NCBI GenBank assembly: GCA_016839655.1
Contig: JAEOTW010000062.1
Span: 1 to 27,682 of the forward strand
Source of the DNA: Promethearchaeota archaeon
GTDB taxonomy: Archaea > Asgardarchaeota > Lokiarchaeia > Sigynarchaeales > SOKP01
DNA length: 27,682 bases
Reading direction: 5' to 3'
Position 1 is the first letter of the stretch, and the number at the start of each line of letters is the position of its first letter. Shown here one piece after another: positions 16,270 through 24,132 of the stretch. Both the position numbers and the translations under genes were made by a program. The notes under the pieces were generated by a model. It was not told the DNA's origin, searched no databases, and saw nothing but the letters and a program-made list of their open reading frames with translations.

Positions 16270-16421
16270 TTTTGATCGTTATTTTTTTTTTATTAATCTT
16301 CTCAATTTCTTGTTATTATTATGTAGTATTTTAACATTTCTAAAATTAATATTTAATTATAATATATAGAAGTTATCATGCACAATTTCCAAGTTCTAAT
16401 ATATAACTTAAAGAAAAATTT

Positions 16422-17519
16422 TCAATAAACGCTTTTATCCCCAATAATTAGATTATCTTTACTAATATTTTCAACTTTTACATTACTTCCTATAATCGAA
16501 TTCTGAGAGATTATATTACTAAGATAAGTTCTTGTTTCTATTACACTATTTTCTATGATGCAATTCTCAATGCGAGAGTCATCTCCAATTGATACGTAAG
16601 GTCCAATTACAGAATTTATAATCTTTGTATTTTTTCCGATAAAATAAGGATTCTTTAGAAATGATCTCTCTATAGTTATATTATTTTTTTGAAGATCATC
16701 ATCTCTACTAAAATTTTGTTCTAGAAGATATTTATTTCCCTTTAAAAGCTCAGAAGGCCGCCCAAAATCTAACATTCCTTGTTTCAATTCAACACCTGCA
16801 ATTTTAAATCCCTGGTCTACAAGATCCTGCAAACTATCAGTCATATAAATTTCTTTCGACTCATTAGTTCTCTGATCCAAATACTTCTTAAGATTTTTGA
16901 AAAGTGCGCTTGTAGCAGTATGTGAAAATGCATATGGTCCTGCTATAGCTAAATTTGATATAAATTCTTTGGGTTTTTCTACTAATTTTGTAATTAGATT
17001 ATTTTCATCTACAGCGACTATACCATAAGAACTGGCATCTTCTCTAGGAACTTTCATAACAGTGATTATTCCATCTACATCAGATTCCCAATATTTATAC
17101 ATCAAGTAAGAATACTCATCTAAGGGTAGCATGTCTCCCAGAAATATTAGGGCTCCTTCTCTTTTATCTTCTTTTGGGTTTCTTAATTCTGTTTTTTTAA
17201 ACCTTGAATGTGCTAAATAGATTGCTTCACCTAAACCCCAATAATATGGTATACCTTCTTCATATCCACGAGGAATTTGCTCGATAAACGTTAATTTGAA
17301 TCTTTCACTATATTGCTTTCTTATATAATCCATTATTTGTCTTTTCTTATACCCTACAATTAAAATTAACTCAGTATCTGGTTCAAATGTTTTACTAAAT
17401 TTACTTAAGATATGATCTAATACAGTTTTACCTGCGACTGTCAAAAATGCTTTTGGTTTGCTCAATGTAAATGGACGTAATCTTGAGCCGATACCAGCTA
17501 TTGGGCCAATAATTTTCAT
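16422..17519 (-). CDS. Sugar-phosphate nucleotidylyltransferase with C-terminal left-handed beta-helix (GlmU/RmlA-like)
   Basis: A 365-residue protein. It has an N-terminal GT-A-like nucleotidyltransferase domain (about 1-250) with the signature GIGSRLRPFT...KPKAFL (9-25), the metal-binding strand IFLGDML, and VEKPKEF. Hexapeptide repeats follow in the last ~85 residues (YFIGKNTKI, SVIGPYVSIGDDSRI, NSIIGSNVKV), forming a left-handed beta-helix. It should join a sugar-1-phosphate to a nucleoside triphosphate for surface glycan or nucleotide-sugar synthesis. Whether the beta-helix acts as an acetyltransferase or only as a structural and allosteric part cannot be told. The frame stays open to 17618, but that would overlap the GTPase stop. 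ATG 17519 puts the NTP-binding loop at the N terminus and leaves a 22-base gap. It is co-directional with the GPN GTPase. Confidence 0.85.
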   Translation of the reverse strand: MKIIGPIAGIGSRLRPFTLSKPKAFLTVAGKTVLDHILSKFSKTFEPDTELILIVGYKKRQIMDYIRKQYSERFKLTFIEQIPRGYEEGIPYYWGLGEAIYLAHSRFKKTELRNPKEDKREGALIFLGDMLPLDEYSYLMYKYWESDVDGIITVMKVPREDASSYGIVAVDENNLITKLVEKPKEFISNLAIAGPYAFSHTATSALFKNLKKYLDQRTNESKEIYMTDSLQDLVDQGFKIAGVELKQGMLDFGRPSELLKGNKYLLEQNFSRDDDLQKNNITIERSFLKNPYFIGKNTKIINSVIGPYVSIGDDSRIENCIIENSVIETRTYLSNIISQNSIIGSNVKVENISKDNLIIGDKSVY

Positions 17520-17541
17520 TTTTTTGATTAAATGGATTATT

Positions 17542-18318
17542 TTAATAAAATTTGGATTTATCTGAATCAAAAATTCTCTGTAAATATCCAAATAACAAAT
17601 CAGGACCATTTTCTTCATTCGCAGAACAAGGTATAAGTTCTGCAGTTGATCCCATTTGGATAAACACTTCTGATAAATTAATTGATAATTCTCTAATCAA
17701 TCCACTCTCTCTTTCACTAGTTGATTCTTCTAAAGCTTTAAAATCTTGACTCCAATCTACAATCATATCGATTTGATCTTCATCTAGTAAATCTGCTTTA
17801 GATAATATATTAATTTGAGGGATATCTCTAAAACGAAATTGTACAGAAGCAGCCAAAAGTAAGGTAGAAATAAAACCATTTGGTCTTAATACAAAATTTG
17901 AATCAAAAAGAAAACTAACTGCTCGCTGTATTGAACCAAATCCTAAAGCACTTGCTATAAGAGGCCCAGTTTCACGAAATGCGAAGAGTTCTAATTGCCC
18001 TGCAGTGTCTACTAAAATCCAATCCGGATTGAATTCATCTATCTCATCTTTTAATTCATCTAAATGGTTTACCATCAAATCAGAAGCAAGGATCATAGCC
18101 CCATTAGGACCTAGTCCATACTTTTCCATAACCTCCTCAAGAACAATAAAATCTCGAATATCGATTTCTGGAGCATATGTTAAAGTCTTTACTCCAGGAT
18201 CTAAGTTTATTGTGATAACAGATATTTCTGGATCTCGATTTACAATATATTCTTTTAAAACTCCTGTGAGTGTGGATTTTCCGCTTCCTGCTGTTCCTAT
18301 AAAATAATTTAATAGAAT
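17542..18318 (-). CDS. GPN-loop GTPase, apparently starting at an ATT codon
   Basis: The protein is about 258 residues long. All family motifs are present: P-loop GTAGSGKST at residues 8-16, the diagnostic GPN tripeptide in GLGPNGA, DTAGQ (switch II) and SKAD (G4). GPN GTPases form dimers. Archaeal members are close to eukaryotic Gpn1-3, which help RNA polymerase II assembly and import; the archaeal role is less clear. The first usable ATG (18129) would remove the P-loop, which cannot be right. The frame is open upstream to a stop near 18350 with no ATG, GTG or TTG. A GAGGTT Shine-Dalgarno sequence six bases before an ATT at 18318 gives the N terminus MLLNYFIGTAGSGKST, as expected for the family, and the normal length. 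Confidence 0.85.
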   Translation of the reverse strand: MLLNYFIGTAGSGKSTLTGVLKEYIVNRDPEISVITINLDPGVKTLTYAPEIDIRDFIVLEEVMEKYGLGPNGAMILASDLMVNHLDELKDEIDEFNPDWILVDTAGQLELFAFRETGPLIASALGFGSIQRAVSFLFDSNFVLRPNGFISTLLLAASVQFRFRDIPQINILSKADLLDEDQIDMIVDWSQDFKALEESTSERESGLIRELSINLSEVFIQMGSTAELIPCSANEENGPDLLFGYLQRIFDSDKSKFY

Positions 18319-18330
18319 TTTTCTAACCTC
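18316..18330 (-). promoter_or_regulatory. Shine-Dalgarno and ATT start of the GPN GTPase
   Basis: On the minus strand this reads GAGGTT-AGAAAA-ATT. The ribosome binding site decides the start, since no conventional start codon exists upstream of the P-loop. The same arrangement (AGGTT, six bases, ATT) occurs at the DMT transporter gene at 20804-20817. Confidence 0.6.
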
Positions 18331-18401
18331 AATTGAATTAACAAATCCTAATATTTATTTAATATAGGATTAAAGAAAAAGATTAATAATTCAAAATAAA
18401 T

Positions 18402-19373
18402 TTAATCTGGTTTTTTTAAATCCTCCAGTGCTAGTGGTTCCTTTTGCTTATTTTTTAATCGTTTAATTTGATTTTCTATGGTTTTTTGTTCTTTCTCCAT
18501 TAAAATTTCATCAGAAAGGGTTATTGCTTTAAGTTCTTCTTCACTCATTGGTTTTAAAATATCCTTAATACTAAATTCATCATTATTATCTAAAGAAGTT
18601 TGAAATATAGATTTCATTTCTTTAATTACTAATATTTTTGCTGAAGGCGCTCCAGGTTGAAGTAAACTAAGATTAGAAGGAGATCTATTTATTCTTTCAA
18701 TTCCTAGCTCATGACTTCTTTTAACAGGAATTTGCGGGACATATTGAGTATTATTAAAACTCATATTTTTTAATATAACTGCTAAATTCTTTATTTGTTC
18801 TTCAATATTTTTTAAAGTCTTATTGCTTTCATTAACCATTGATAAAATAGAGAGATTTTCAGGGATATTTTCAACTTTTCGTTTTTCATACACTACAGTT
18901 CTCTTTTGTTCGCTTTTGTTAAAATCTGTTTTAATTTCTTCATAAATTTTTTCTTGGGTAAATGTACTCCTTATATTTTTGTTTGCGTTTAAATCCTCAA
19001 ATTCGAATCCCAAATAACAATCCTCGTTAAACTCAATATCAGACGCTTTAAGGTTTTTTCTGAATGAATGTTCAATTCGTTGACCAGAATTCAGGAACAT
19101 AATTAATCTTAGTATCTTGATTTGAATATCTTCAAGGTTATTTATTAAATCCAAGTCAATAGTAAAAGCGAGAGTTTCACCTGAATGATATAATTTCTTG
19201 ATAGAAATAAGATAAGGAGGTTCTTTATACAATACTTCTTCTTTTGAAATCTCAAATTGTATATTTATTCGCCTTATATTTTGGGGAAAATAGATTTGTT
19301 TTTCATTCTCCTCTTTTTTGAATTCTAAAAAAAGTTTCTTTTCATCGTCCCAATAAACCTGGAACAATTCCAT
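18402..19373 (-). CDS. Uncharacterised 323-residue protein with beta-rich N terminus and coiled-coil/disordered C terminus
   Basis: I do not recognise the family. Residues about 1-130 look like a beta-sandwich-type or arrestin-like domain, with alternating strands such as NIRRINIQFEIS and ETLAFTIDLDL. Residues about 170-205 contain a helix (NKTLKNIEEQIKNLAVILKN), and the C-terminal 100 residues are charged and Pro/Lys-rich. It has no signal peptide, membrane helix or catalytic motif. It is transcribed in the same direction as the GPN GTPase, which starts 83 bases downstream, and may share a transcript. A GAGGGT sequence lies 11 bases before the ATG. The architecture suggests a scaffold or adaptor, but this is only inference. 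Confidence 0.55.
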   Translation of the reverse strand: MELFQVYWDDEKKLFLEFKKEENEKQIYFPQNIRRINIQFEISKEEVLYKEPPYLISIKKLYHSGETLAFTIDLDLINNLEDIQIKILRLIMFLNSGQRIEHSFRKNLKASDIEFNEDCYLGFEFEDLNANKNIRSTFTQEKIYEEIKTDFNKSEQKRTVVYEKRKVENIPENLSILSMVNESNKTLKNIEEQIKNLAVILKNMSFNNTQYVPQIPVKRSHELGIERINRSPSNLSLLQPGAPSAKILVIKEMKSIFQTSLDNNDEFSIKDILKPMSEEELKAITLSDEILMEKEQKTIENQIKRLKNKQKEPLALEDLKKPD

Positions 19374-19575
19374 TATAGCTTGAGACCCTCAATCTTTAAC
19401 TTAGATTTTACAACTTATCGAATTTGAAGATATTAAACCATTAAGTCTTAAAAAAATGTTGAGATGCTTAGATTTTTGATTTTTAATATTATTAAATGGA
19501 ATTTCCATCAATTTATTGAAATTCTATCCAAAAATCTTTTTCGTATAAAATTAGTTAATGAGGAGTAATCATTAA

Positions 19576-19959
19576 TTAACTTTTTCTTAATTTTGAGAGG
19601 TAGTAGACAGGTTTTTTCAAATTATTTTCAAAATATTCTATTTCTTCTTTCGTTTGTTCGCCGATATAATCATCAACGTTGATTACTAAGATAGCTTCCT
19701 GATCATGCAATTTAGTTAAAGCAATTTCTTGTAATCTATCCCATTCTTCAATTGAAAATTCTTCCTTATGTAATAATCCATCCACCGAACATATATTTAC
19801 AAGTTTTTTATAAATTATTTGCAATATCGACTCAATTTTAACGAAATAATCTTTAAAACGAATTGAACCTACTAAGAATATTTTGCTTTCTTGTATTTTT
19901 GAGAAATCATATTTTTCAAATTCAGCCAAGAAATTCTTATTTAATCGTTCTTTTTCCAT
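19576..19959 (-). CDS. Small nucleoside 2-deoxyribosyltransferase-like (Rossmann-type) protein
   Basis: A 127-residue protein with KIFLVGSIRF (about 26-35) as first strand and loop and AILVINVDDYIGEQTKEEIEYF (about 88-109) followed by KKPVYYL. This C-terminal pattern, a hydrophobic strand then x-x-D/G-Y-I-G-x-x-T-x-x-E-I-x-x-A/F then K-P-V, is typical of small proteins of the nucleoside 2-deoxyribosyltransferase / MTH538-TIR-like superfamily. In such proteins the Glu is the nucleophile. It probably acts on or senses nucleotides, but catalysis is not shown. It is divergent from the DNA methyltransferase with only 37 bases between start codons, so the two are likely regulated together. Confidence 0.6.
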   Translation of the reverse strand: MEKERLNKNFLAEFEKYDFSKIQESKIFLVGSIRFKDYFVKIESILQIIYKKLVNICSVDGLLHKEEFSIEEWDRLQEIALTKLHDQEAILVINVDDYIGEQTKEEIEYFENNLKKPVYYLSKLRKS

Positions 19960-19996
19960 AATATATTAATCTTTATAATTTATTATTAAACTTTAC
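19960..19996. promoter_or_regulatory. 37-base divergent promoter between the NDT-like gene and the methyltransferase
   Basis: The gap is almost pure A/T and holds a TATA-like TTTATAATTTAT near 19972-19983, about 20 bases from the plus-strand ATG. There is no room for a leader with a ribosome binding site on either side, so both transcripts are probably leaderless and may share or compete for one TATA element. Confidence 0.45.
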
Positions 19997-20791
19997 ATGA
20001 AAATTAATTCCGTTTATTTAGCTGAAAACTTAGAGTTTTTGAAACAAATTGAATCGGAAGTAATTGATTTAATCTATATTGATCCACCATTTTTTAGCGG
20101 TGTGGATTACAAAGAGTTTTCTGATTTATGGAGTGACTTAAATGAATATTTGGATTTTATGAAGCAAAGAATTAAAGAAATATACAGAGTTCTTAAAAGT
20201 TCTGGAAGTTTTTACTGCCATTGCGATCCAAATGCTGCATTTGAATTAAAACTTCTATGTGACAATATATTTGGCAGAAAAAATTTTAGAAGAGAAATAA
20301 TTTGGAATGTAGGTAGTGTTTCTGGATTTAAAAGTCAAGTTAAGGGATGGGTACGGCAACATGATACAATTTTGTATTATTCAAAATCTGATAATTTTAC
20401 CTTTAACAAACTATATTCACCATATAAAGAAGAATATATTAAGAAAATGTTCCGCTATAAAGATGAAGATGGACGTCTTTATAGAAAACGAAGAGATGGA
20501 AAACAGTACTTAGATGAGAAACCGGGTAATGCAATGGGGGATGTCTGGAACGATATCTATTCTTTTCAAACCACCACTCGATCAAAAGAATATCAGGGTT
20601 ATCCTACTCAGAAACCAGAAAAATTATTGGAACGTATCATCTTAGCTTCATCAAATGAGGGAGATATTATCGCTGATTTCTTTTGTGGGACAGGTACAAC
20701 TTTAGTGGCGGCAAATAAATTAAAAAGAAAATGGATAGGTGTAGATAATAATCCAAAAGCCATTGAATTGTGTAAAAAAAGATTAAGCTAA
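19997..20791 (+). CDS. Orphan DNA N4-cytosine/N6-adenine methyltransferase, beta class
   Basis: A 264-residue protein. Catalytic motif IV DPPF (29-32) comes first, and the AdoMet-binding motif I FFCGTGTT (228-235) comes near the C terminus, followed by WIGVDNNPKAIELCKKR. This order defines the beta class. YPTQKPEKLLERII (202-215) is the usual motif X-like segment. The target recognition region lies between about 105 and 200. It would methylate an exocyclic amino group at a specific site in DNA; the base and site cannot be told. No restriction nuclease gene is nearby, so it is an orphan, regulatory or remnant enzyme unless the divergent NDT-like protein is its partner. The length is near the lower end for the class but all core motifs are intact. 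Confidence 0.85.
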   Translation: MKINSVYLAENLEFLKQIESEVIDLIYIDPPFFSGVDYKEFSDLWSDLNEYLDFMKQRIKEIYRVLKSSGSFYCHCDPNAAFELKLLCDNIFGRKNFRREIIWNVGSVSGFKSQVKGWVRQHDTILYYSKSDNFTFNKLYSPYKEEYIKKMFRYKDEDGRLYRKRRDGKQYLDEKPGNAMGDVWNDIYSFQTTTRSKEYQGYPTQKPEKLLERIILASSNEGDIIADFFCGTGTTLVAANKLKRKWIGVDNNPKAIELCKKRLS

Positions 20792-20803
20792 TTAAAAACA
20801 AAT

Positions 20804-20817
20804 AGGTTCTAAAAATT
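20804..20817 (+). promoter_or_regulatory. Shine-Dalgarno-like AGGTT and ATT start of the DMT transporter
   Basis: AGGTT-CTAAAA-ATT repeats the spacing seen at the GPN GTPase. No ATG, GTG or TTG lies in frame between the upstream stop codon (20803) and the GTG at 20851, and starting at that GTG would delete most of the first transmembrane helix. Confidence 0.5.
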
Positions 20818-21678
20818 AGTGTTGTTATCTTAGGGTTAGTTATTGGAATAGTGGCATATACCATTGAATATATTGGTAAAGGGATCCAAAAATATTCAAT
20901 AGAAGGATGGAAAGAGGATAAGTCAGTAAAGAGTAAACATACTGGATATTTTATTTTTGGAACTATTTTAACCTCAACTTATGTCTTCATCCAATGGGCC
21001 GCATTAATCTTTGCTTCTGTAAATTTAATTGCTCCTTTAGAAAGTTTAGGATTAATAATATTAGTTATCTTTTCTTATTTCGTATTAAAAGAGGAAATTT
21101 CCAAAGTAAAAATTAGTGGTATAATATTAATATTAATTGGTACTGTTTTCATAACTGCATTCAATTTAAATGCGCCCAATATTCAATACGCGGATTTTAA
21201 TCAGGTTTCTTTCCTTATTTTTACAATAACAGTTGTAATAGTGGAAATAATGGCAATTTTAGTTTCTAAATTTAATAATTATAAATACGCGGGCTTAGTT
21301 ATTGGAATTACTGCGGGTACATTTATGGCTTTGCAAACAGTCACAAAAAGAATAACCGCAATTCCAGATCCTATGATAGCACTTACATTTACTTTTATAT
21401 CATTTGGAGTGACAGCGTTAACATTTCTATTTACTCAATTTGCTTTTGTTAAATCCAAAGCTAATATCGTAGTACCTTGCTTTACATCAGCTAGCATTAT
21501 CATCGCAATTTTGATTGGTGTCATGGCATTAAGTGAGGAAATAATTTTAATTCAAATATTTGGAATAGTTATAATGATAATTGGTGTAGTGTTATTAACA
21601 GCTTTCAGTAAAAAAGAGACACTTGAAGTGGAGAGCAAAAGTAAATCAGAATTAGAAAATATGGATTTTGTAGATTAA
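20815..21678 (+). CDS. DMT-superfamily (EamA/NIPA-like) membrane transporter, apparently starting at ATT
   Basis: A 287-residue integral membrane protein with nine predicted helices if the N terminus is extended to the ATT at 20815. Helix 1 (SVVILGLVIGIVAYTIEYIG) is otherwise cut in half. Helix 3 to helix 4, LESLGLIILVIFSYFVLKEEISKVKISGIILILIGT, is the classic DMT signature: an E-rich loop followed by a G-rich helix. The same pattern recurs near the C terminus (GVMALSEEI...IFGIVIMIIGVVLL), as expected of the internal duplication. Nine helices and an acidic tail fit NIPA-type magnesium transporters as well as EamA metabolite exporters, so the substrate is open. It follows the methyltransferase by 23 bases and overlaps the convergent STAS-like gene by 4 bases. 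Confidence 0.75.
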   Translation: MSVVILGLVIGIVAYTIEYIGKGIQKYSIEGWKEDKSVKSKHTGYFIFGTILTSTYVFIQWAALIFASVNLIAPLESLGLIILVIFSYFVLKEEISKVKISGIILILIGTVFITAFNLNAPNIQYADFNQVSFLIFTITVVIVEIMAILVSKFNNYKYAGLVIGITAGTFMALQTVTKRITAIPDPMIALTFTFISFGVTALTFLFTQFAFVKSKANIVVPCFTSASIIIAILIGVMALSEEIILIQIFGIVIMIIGVVLLTAFSKKETLEVESKSKSELENMDFVD

Positions 21679-22052
21679 TCTTTCTCAATTATTATTTCAC
21701 TAACACCAATCCATTTTTTAGCATCATCAAGATTTTCTACAATCTTTCTTTTTGGAGAATCTGCTCTATCTAATAAAATTTGAGCTTCTTTATTTAAAAC
21801 AGGATTTTGCGCCACTACATAAGCTGACTTAACTAATCTATCATTATTTTTTTTTAGAAAATTTAGTACTATTTCAAATGATTGAAGATTCAGCATTATG
21901 AAATCTAATCCATCAACAATTACAGATAGTTTCTTAAGATTTTTCGTTTTTTCTTCAAATTCATCAATAAATTTATTCGCTACTGATGGTGGAAACATAC
22001 CCATTATCTTTACATAAAGATTATGTTTTCCTATCTTCTCAATTTTATACAT
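21675..22052 (-). CDS. Small STAS/SpoIIAA-like protein
   Basis: A 125-residue soluble alpha/beta protein. The pattern strand (NLYVKIMG), helix, strand (KLSVIVDGLDF), helix (SFEIVLNFLKK), strand (KSAYVVAQNP), helix, then ENLDDAKKWIG resembles STAS/SpoIIAA-like or SEC14-like proteins, in which a DAxxWL motif ends the domain. Such proteins bind partners or small ligands and act in regulation or lipid contact. No phosphorylatable Ser/Thr in the usual position is obvious, so an anti-anti-sigma role is unlikely. Its stop codon overlaps that of the DMT transporter (TTAA shared). The upstream gap to the flavoprotein gene is 121 bases and divergent. Confidence 0.5.
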   Translation of the reverse strand: MYKIEKIGKHNLYVKIMGMFPPSVANKFIDEFEEKTKNLKKLSVIVDGLDFIMLNLQSFEIVLNFLKKNNDRLVKSAYVVAQNPVLNKEAQILLDRADSPKRKIVENLDDAKKWIGVSEIIIEKD

Positions 22053-22173
22053 AATCTTAAAATTGAAATTTTCTTGTGTTATTATTTATATTTATCAAAT
22101 TAGTTTATTTGTTTTATTGTGTTAGAAATATTTAGAAGAATTGATAATAAAAGTTGAAAAGGAGAATTATTAA

Positions 22174-24132
22174 GTGAGAGCACAGATATTTGGCAAAATT
22201 GAGTGGCCATATCCTATTAAATGGAATACAGAAAAAGAATTTACATCTGATATTTTAGTTTTGGGGGGAGGTATTGCAGGATGTTGGGCTGCAATAGCGG
22301 CAGCTAAGAAAGGTGTAAAAGTTACTCTTGTTGAAAAAGGTGCAACTATTAGAAGTGGTGCTGCTGGATCAGGTATAGATCACTGGGAAGCAGCAGCGAC
22401 TAATCCTTGTTCAAAAGTCACTCCTGAAGAACTTACATTAGCTATGGTTGAAGATCATAACGGTTATAATAATGGAATTTCACACTATATTGAATGTAAA
22501 GAAGGATATGATAGACTTTTGGACTTGGAAGAATTTGGGGGAAAAATAAGGGATACTGAGGATGAATTTAGAGGTGCTGAATTTAGAGATGAAAAAACCA
22601 AATTTTTATTTTCTTACGACTATGAAAATAGATACAACTTGAGAGTATGGGGAACAACTTTTAAACCTGCTCTCCATAAAGCGTGTAAACGTTTGGGCGT
22701 AGAAATATTTGATAGAACAATGGCTACAAATCTTTTAACAAAAAAAGGTGAAGAAGGAACAAAGATAATTGGAGGAATAGGATTCAATGGAAGAACGGGT
22801 GAACTTTATATTTTTAAGGCAAAAGCAACCATATTATGCATGGCCCGACCAACTCGTATCTGGCTCTTTTCTCCAGGATTTCCGGGAATTTCTGAATTCC
22901 GTCCACTCCAGTGTATGGGGGATGGCCATGCTATGGGGTGGAGAGCAGGTGTAGAATTTACTATGATGGAAAAGTCTTTAAGAGCTCTATGGTCAGGTGA
23001 GCGTAGTTTTCCACCCTATGGAACAGGTAATACTCATAATACGTGGTATGCATGTTCCATGGTTGATGTCAATGGTAAAGAAATTCCTTGGGTGGATAGA
23101 GATGGTAATATTCTTAAAAAGATCTCACAACGATATAAGCCTGCTCCAGGACAAAGACTTTTTCTAAAAGGGGGAGGTGAAACTGATTTTCATCTATATA
23201 AATACTTAGGTCCTGATACTCTTCCTGTAGAAGATCTTTTAAAACAAGGTTTTAAGTTACCCTTTTATGCTGATTTGTCTAGCATGCCTGAACTTGAAAG
23301 AAAGGTAATTTGGGGCTTGATGGTTGGAGAAGAAGGGAAATCTAGAATTCCAATACTAGATATGTATACAAAAGAAGGTTTTGACCCTAAGAAGGATTTA
23401 CTTCAAAGTTATGGAGATGGATGGACTTCCGCTTCATTCTTACCACGTGAACGTCAGATTTTTGGAGTTCCAGGTGGAATTCTCAATGATTGGGAATTAA
23501 AAACGAATTTGGAAGGATTATATGCTGCGGGTGATCAATTATTTGCTTCAGATTGTGTTGGTCATGCTGCAGCAACAGGACATTATGCTGGGAGACATGC
23601 AGCAGATTATGCAATGAGAGCTACTTTAGAACCAATAGATCGCCATCAAATAGAATCAGAAAAGACTCATATTTATTCCTTCTTAGGTAAAAAAAATGGA
23701 GTAAATTGGAAAGAATTTAATTTGCATATCACAAGAATTATGCAAAATTATTGTGGTGAGATAAAAAGCGAAGAACTCTTGAATATAGGATTAGAACTAC
23801 TAGAAAAAATGGAGAAAAGTGAGATTCCATTATTATTTGCAAGAAATCCACATGAATTGATGCGTACACTGGAAGTTTTGAATATACTTACAAATGCTAA
23901 GTTAATAATTCATTCTTGTTTAGCTCGGAAAGCGAGCTCCAAACAGTTACACTTTAAGAGATCAGATTACCCTGAAACGGATCCACCAGATTGCCATAAA
24001 TTTATTACTGTAAGACTTGAGAATAATCAAGTAAAGGTTAGTGAAAAACCTATTGACTATTATGGCTCTCTTAAAGAGAATTATGAATATTATAATAAAA
24101 ATTATAGGAGAGGTGAAATAAATAATGAATGA
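22174..24132 (+). CDS. FAD-dependent oxidoreductase of the AprA/FrdA/SdhA superfamily
   Basis: A 652-residue protein. The Rossmann FAD motif is VLGGGIAGCWAAIAAAKKG (29-47), followed by E54 that would bind the ribose. GAAGSGIDHW (62-71) is near the isoalloxazine site. The C-terminal FAD segment is LYAAGDQLFASDCVGHAAATGHYAGRHAADYA. The arrangement and length are like adenylylsulfate reductase alpha subunits and the related flavoproteins that pair with small ferredoxins in anaerobes. The ferredoxin partner overlaps its end by 8 bases, as in aprBA-type pairs. No other sulfate-reduction gene is nearby, so the substrate may be a different organic acid or enoyl compound. The GTG start has a GGAG sequence nine bases upstream and is followed by a plausible N terminus. 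Confidence 0.8.
   Translation: MRAQIFGKIEWPYPIKWNTEKEFTSDILVLGGGIAGCWAAIAAAKKGVKVTLVEKGATIRSGAAGSGIDHWEAAATNPCSKVTPEELTLAMVEDHNGYNNGISHYIECKEGYDRLLDLEEFGGKIRDTEDEFRGAEFRDEKTKFLFSYDYENRYNLRVWGTTFKPALHKACKRLGVEIFDRTMATNLLTKKGEEGTKIIGGIGFNGRTGELYIFKAKATILCMARPTRIWLFSPGFPGISEFRPLQCMGDGHAMGWRAGVEFTMMEKSLRALWSGERSFPPYGTGNTHNTWYACSMVDVNGKEIPWVDRDGNILKKISQRYKPAPGQRLFLKGGGETDFHLYKYLGPDTLPVEDLLKQGFKLPFYADLSSMPELERKVIWGLMVGEEGKSRIPILDMYTKEGFDPKKDLLQSYGDGWTSASFLPRERQIFGVPGGILNDWELKTNLEGLYAAGDQLFASDCVGHAAATGHYAGRHAADYAMRATLEPIDRHQIESEKTHIYSFLGKKNGVNWKEFNLHITRIMQNYCGEIKSEELLNIGLELLEKMEKSEIPLLFARNPHELMRTLEVLNILTNAKLIIHSCLARKASSKQLHFKRSDYPETDPPDCHKFITVRLENNQVKVSEKPIDYYGSLKENYEYYNKNYRRGEINNE

Noticed and set aside
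17520..17618. N-terminal extension of the nucleotidyltransferase frame
   Set aside because: It would overlap the end of the GPN GTPase gene and push the N-terminal nucleotide-binding loop 33 residues inside. The ATG at 17519 fits the family.
17542..18129. Short 195-residue GTPase starting at the first ATG
   Set aside because: It lacks the P-loop, which is encoded intact just upstream in the same frame.
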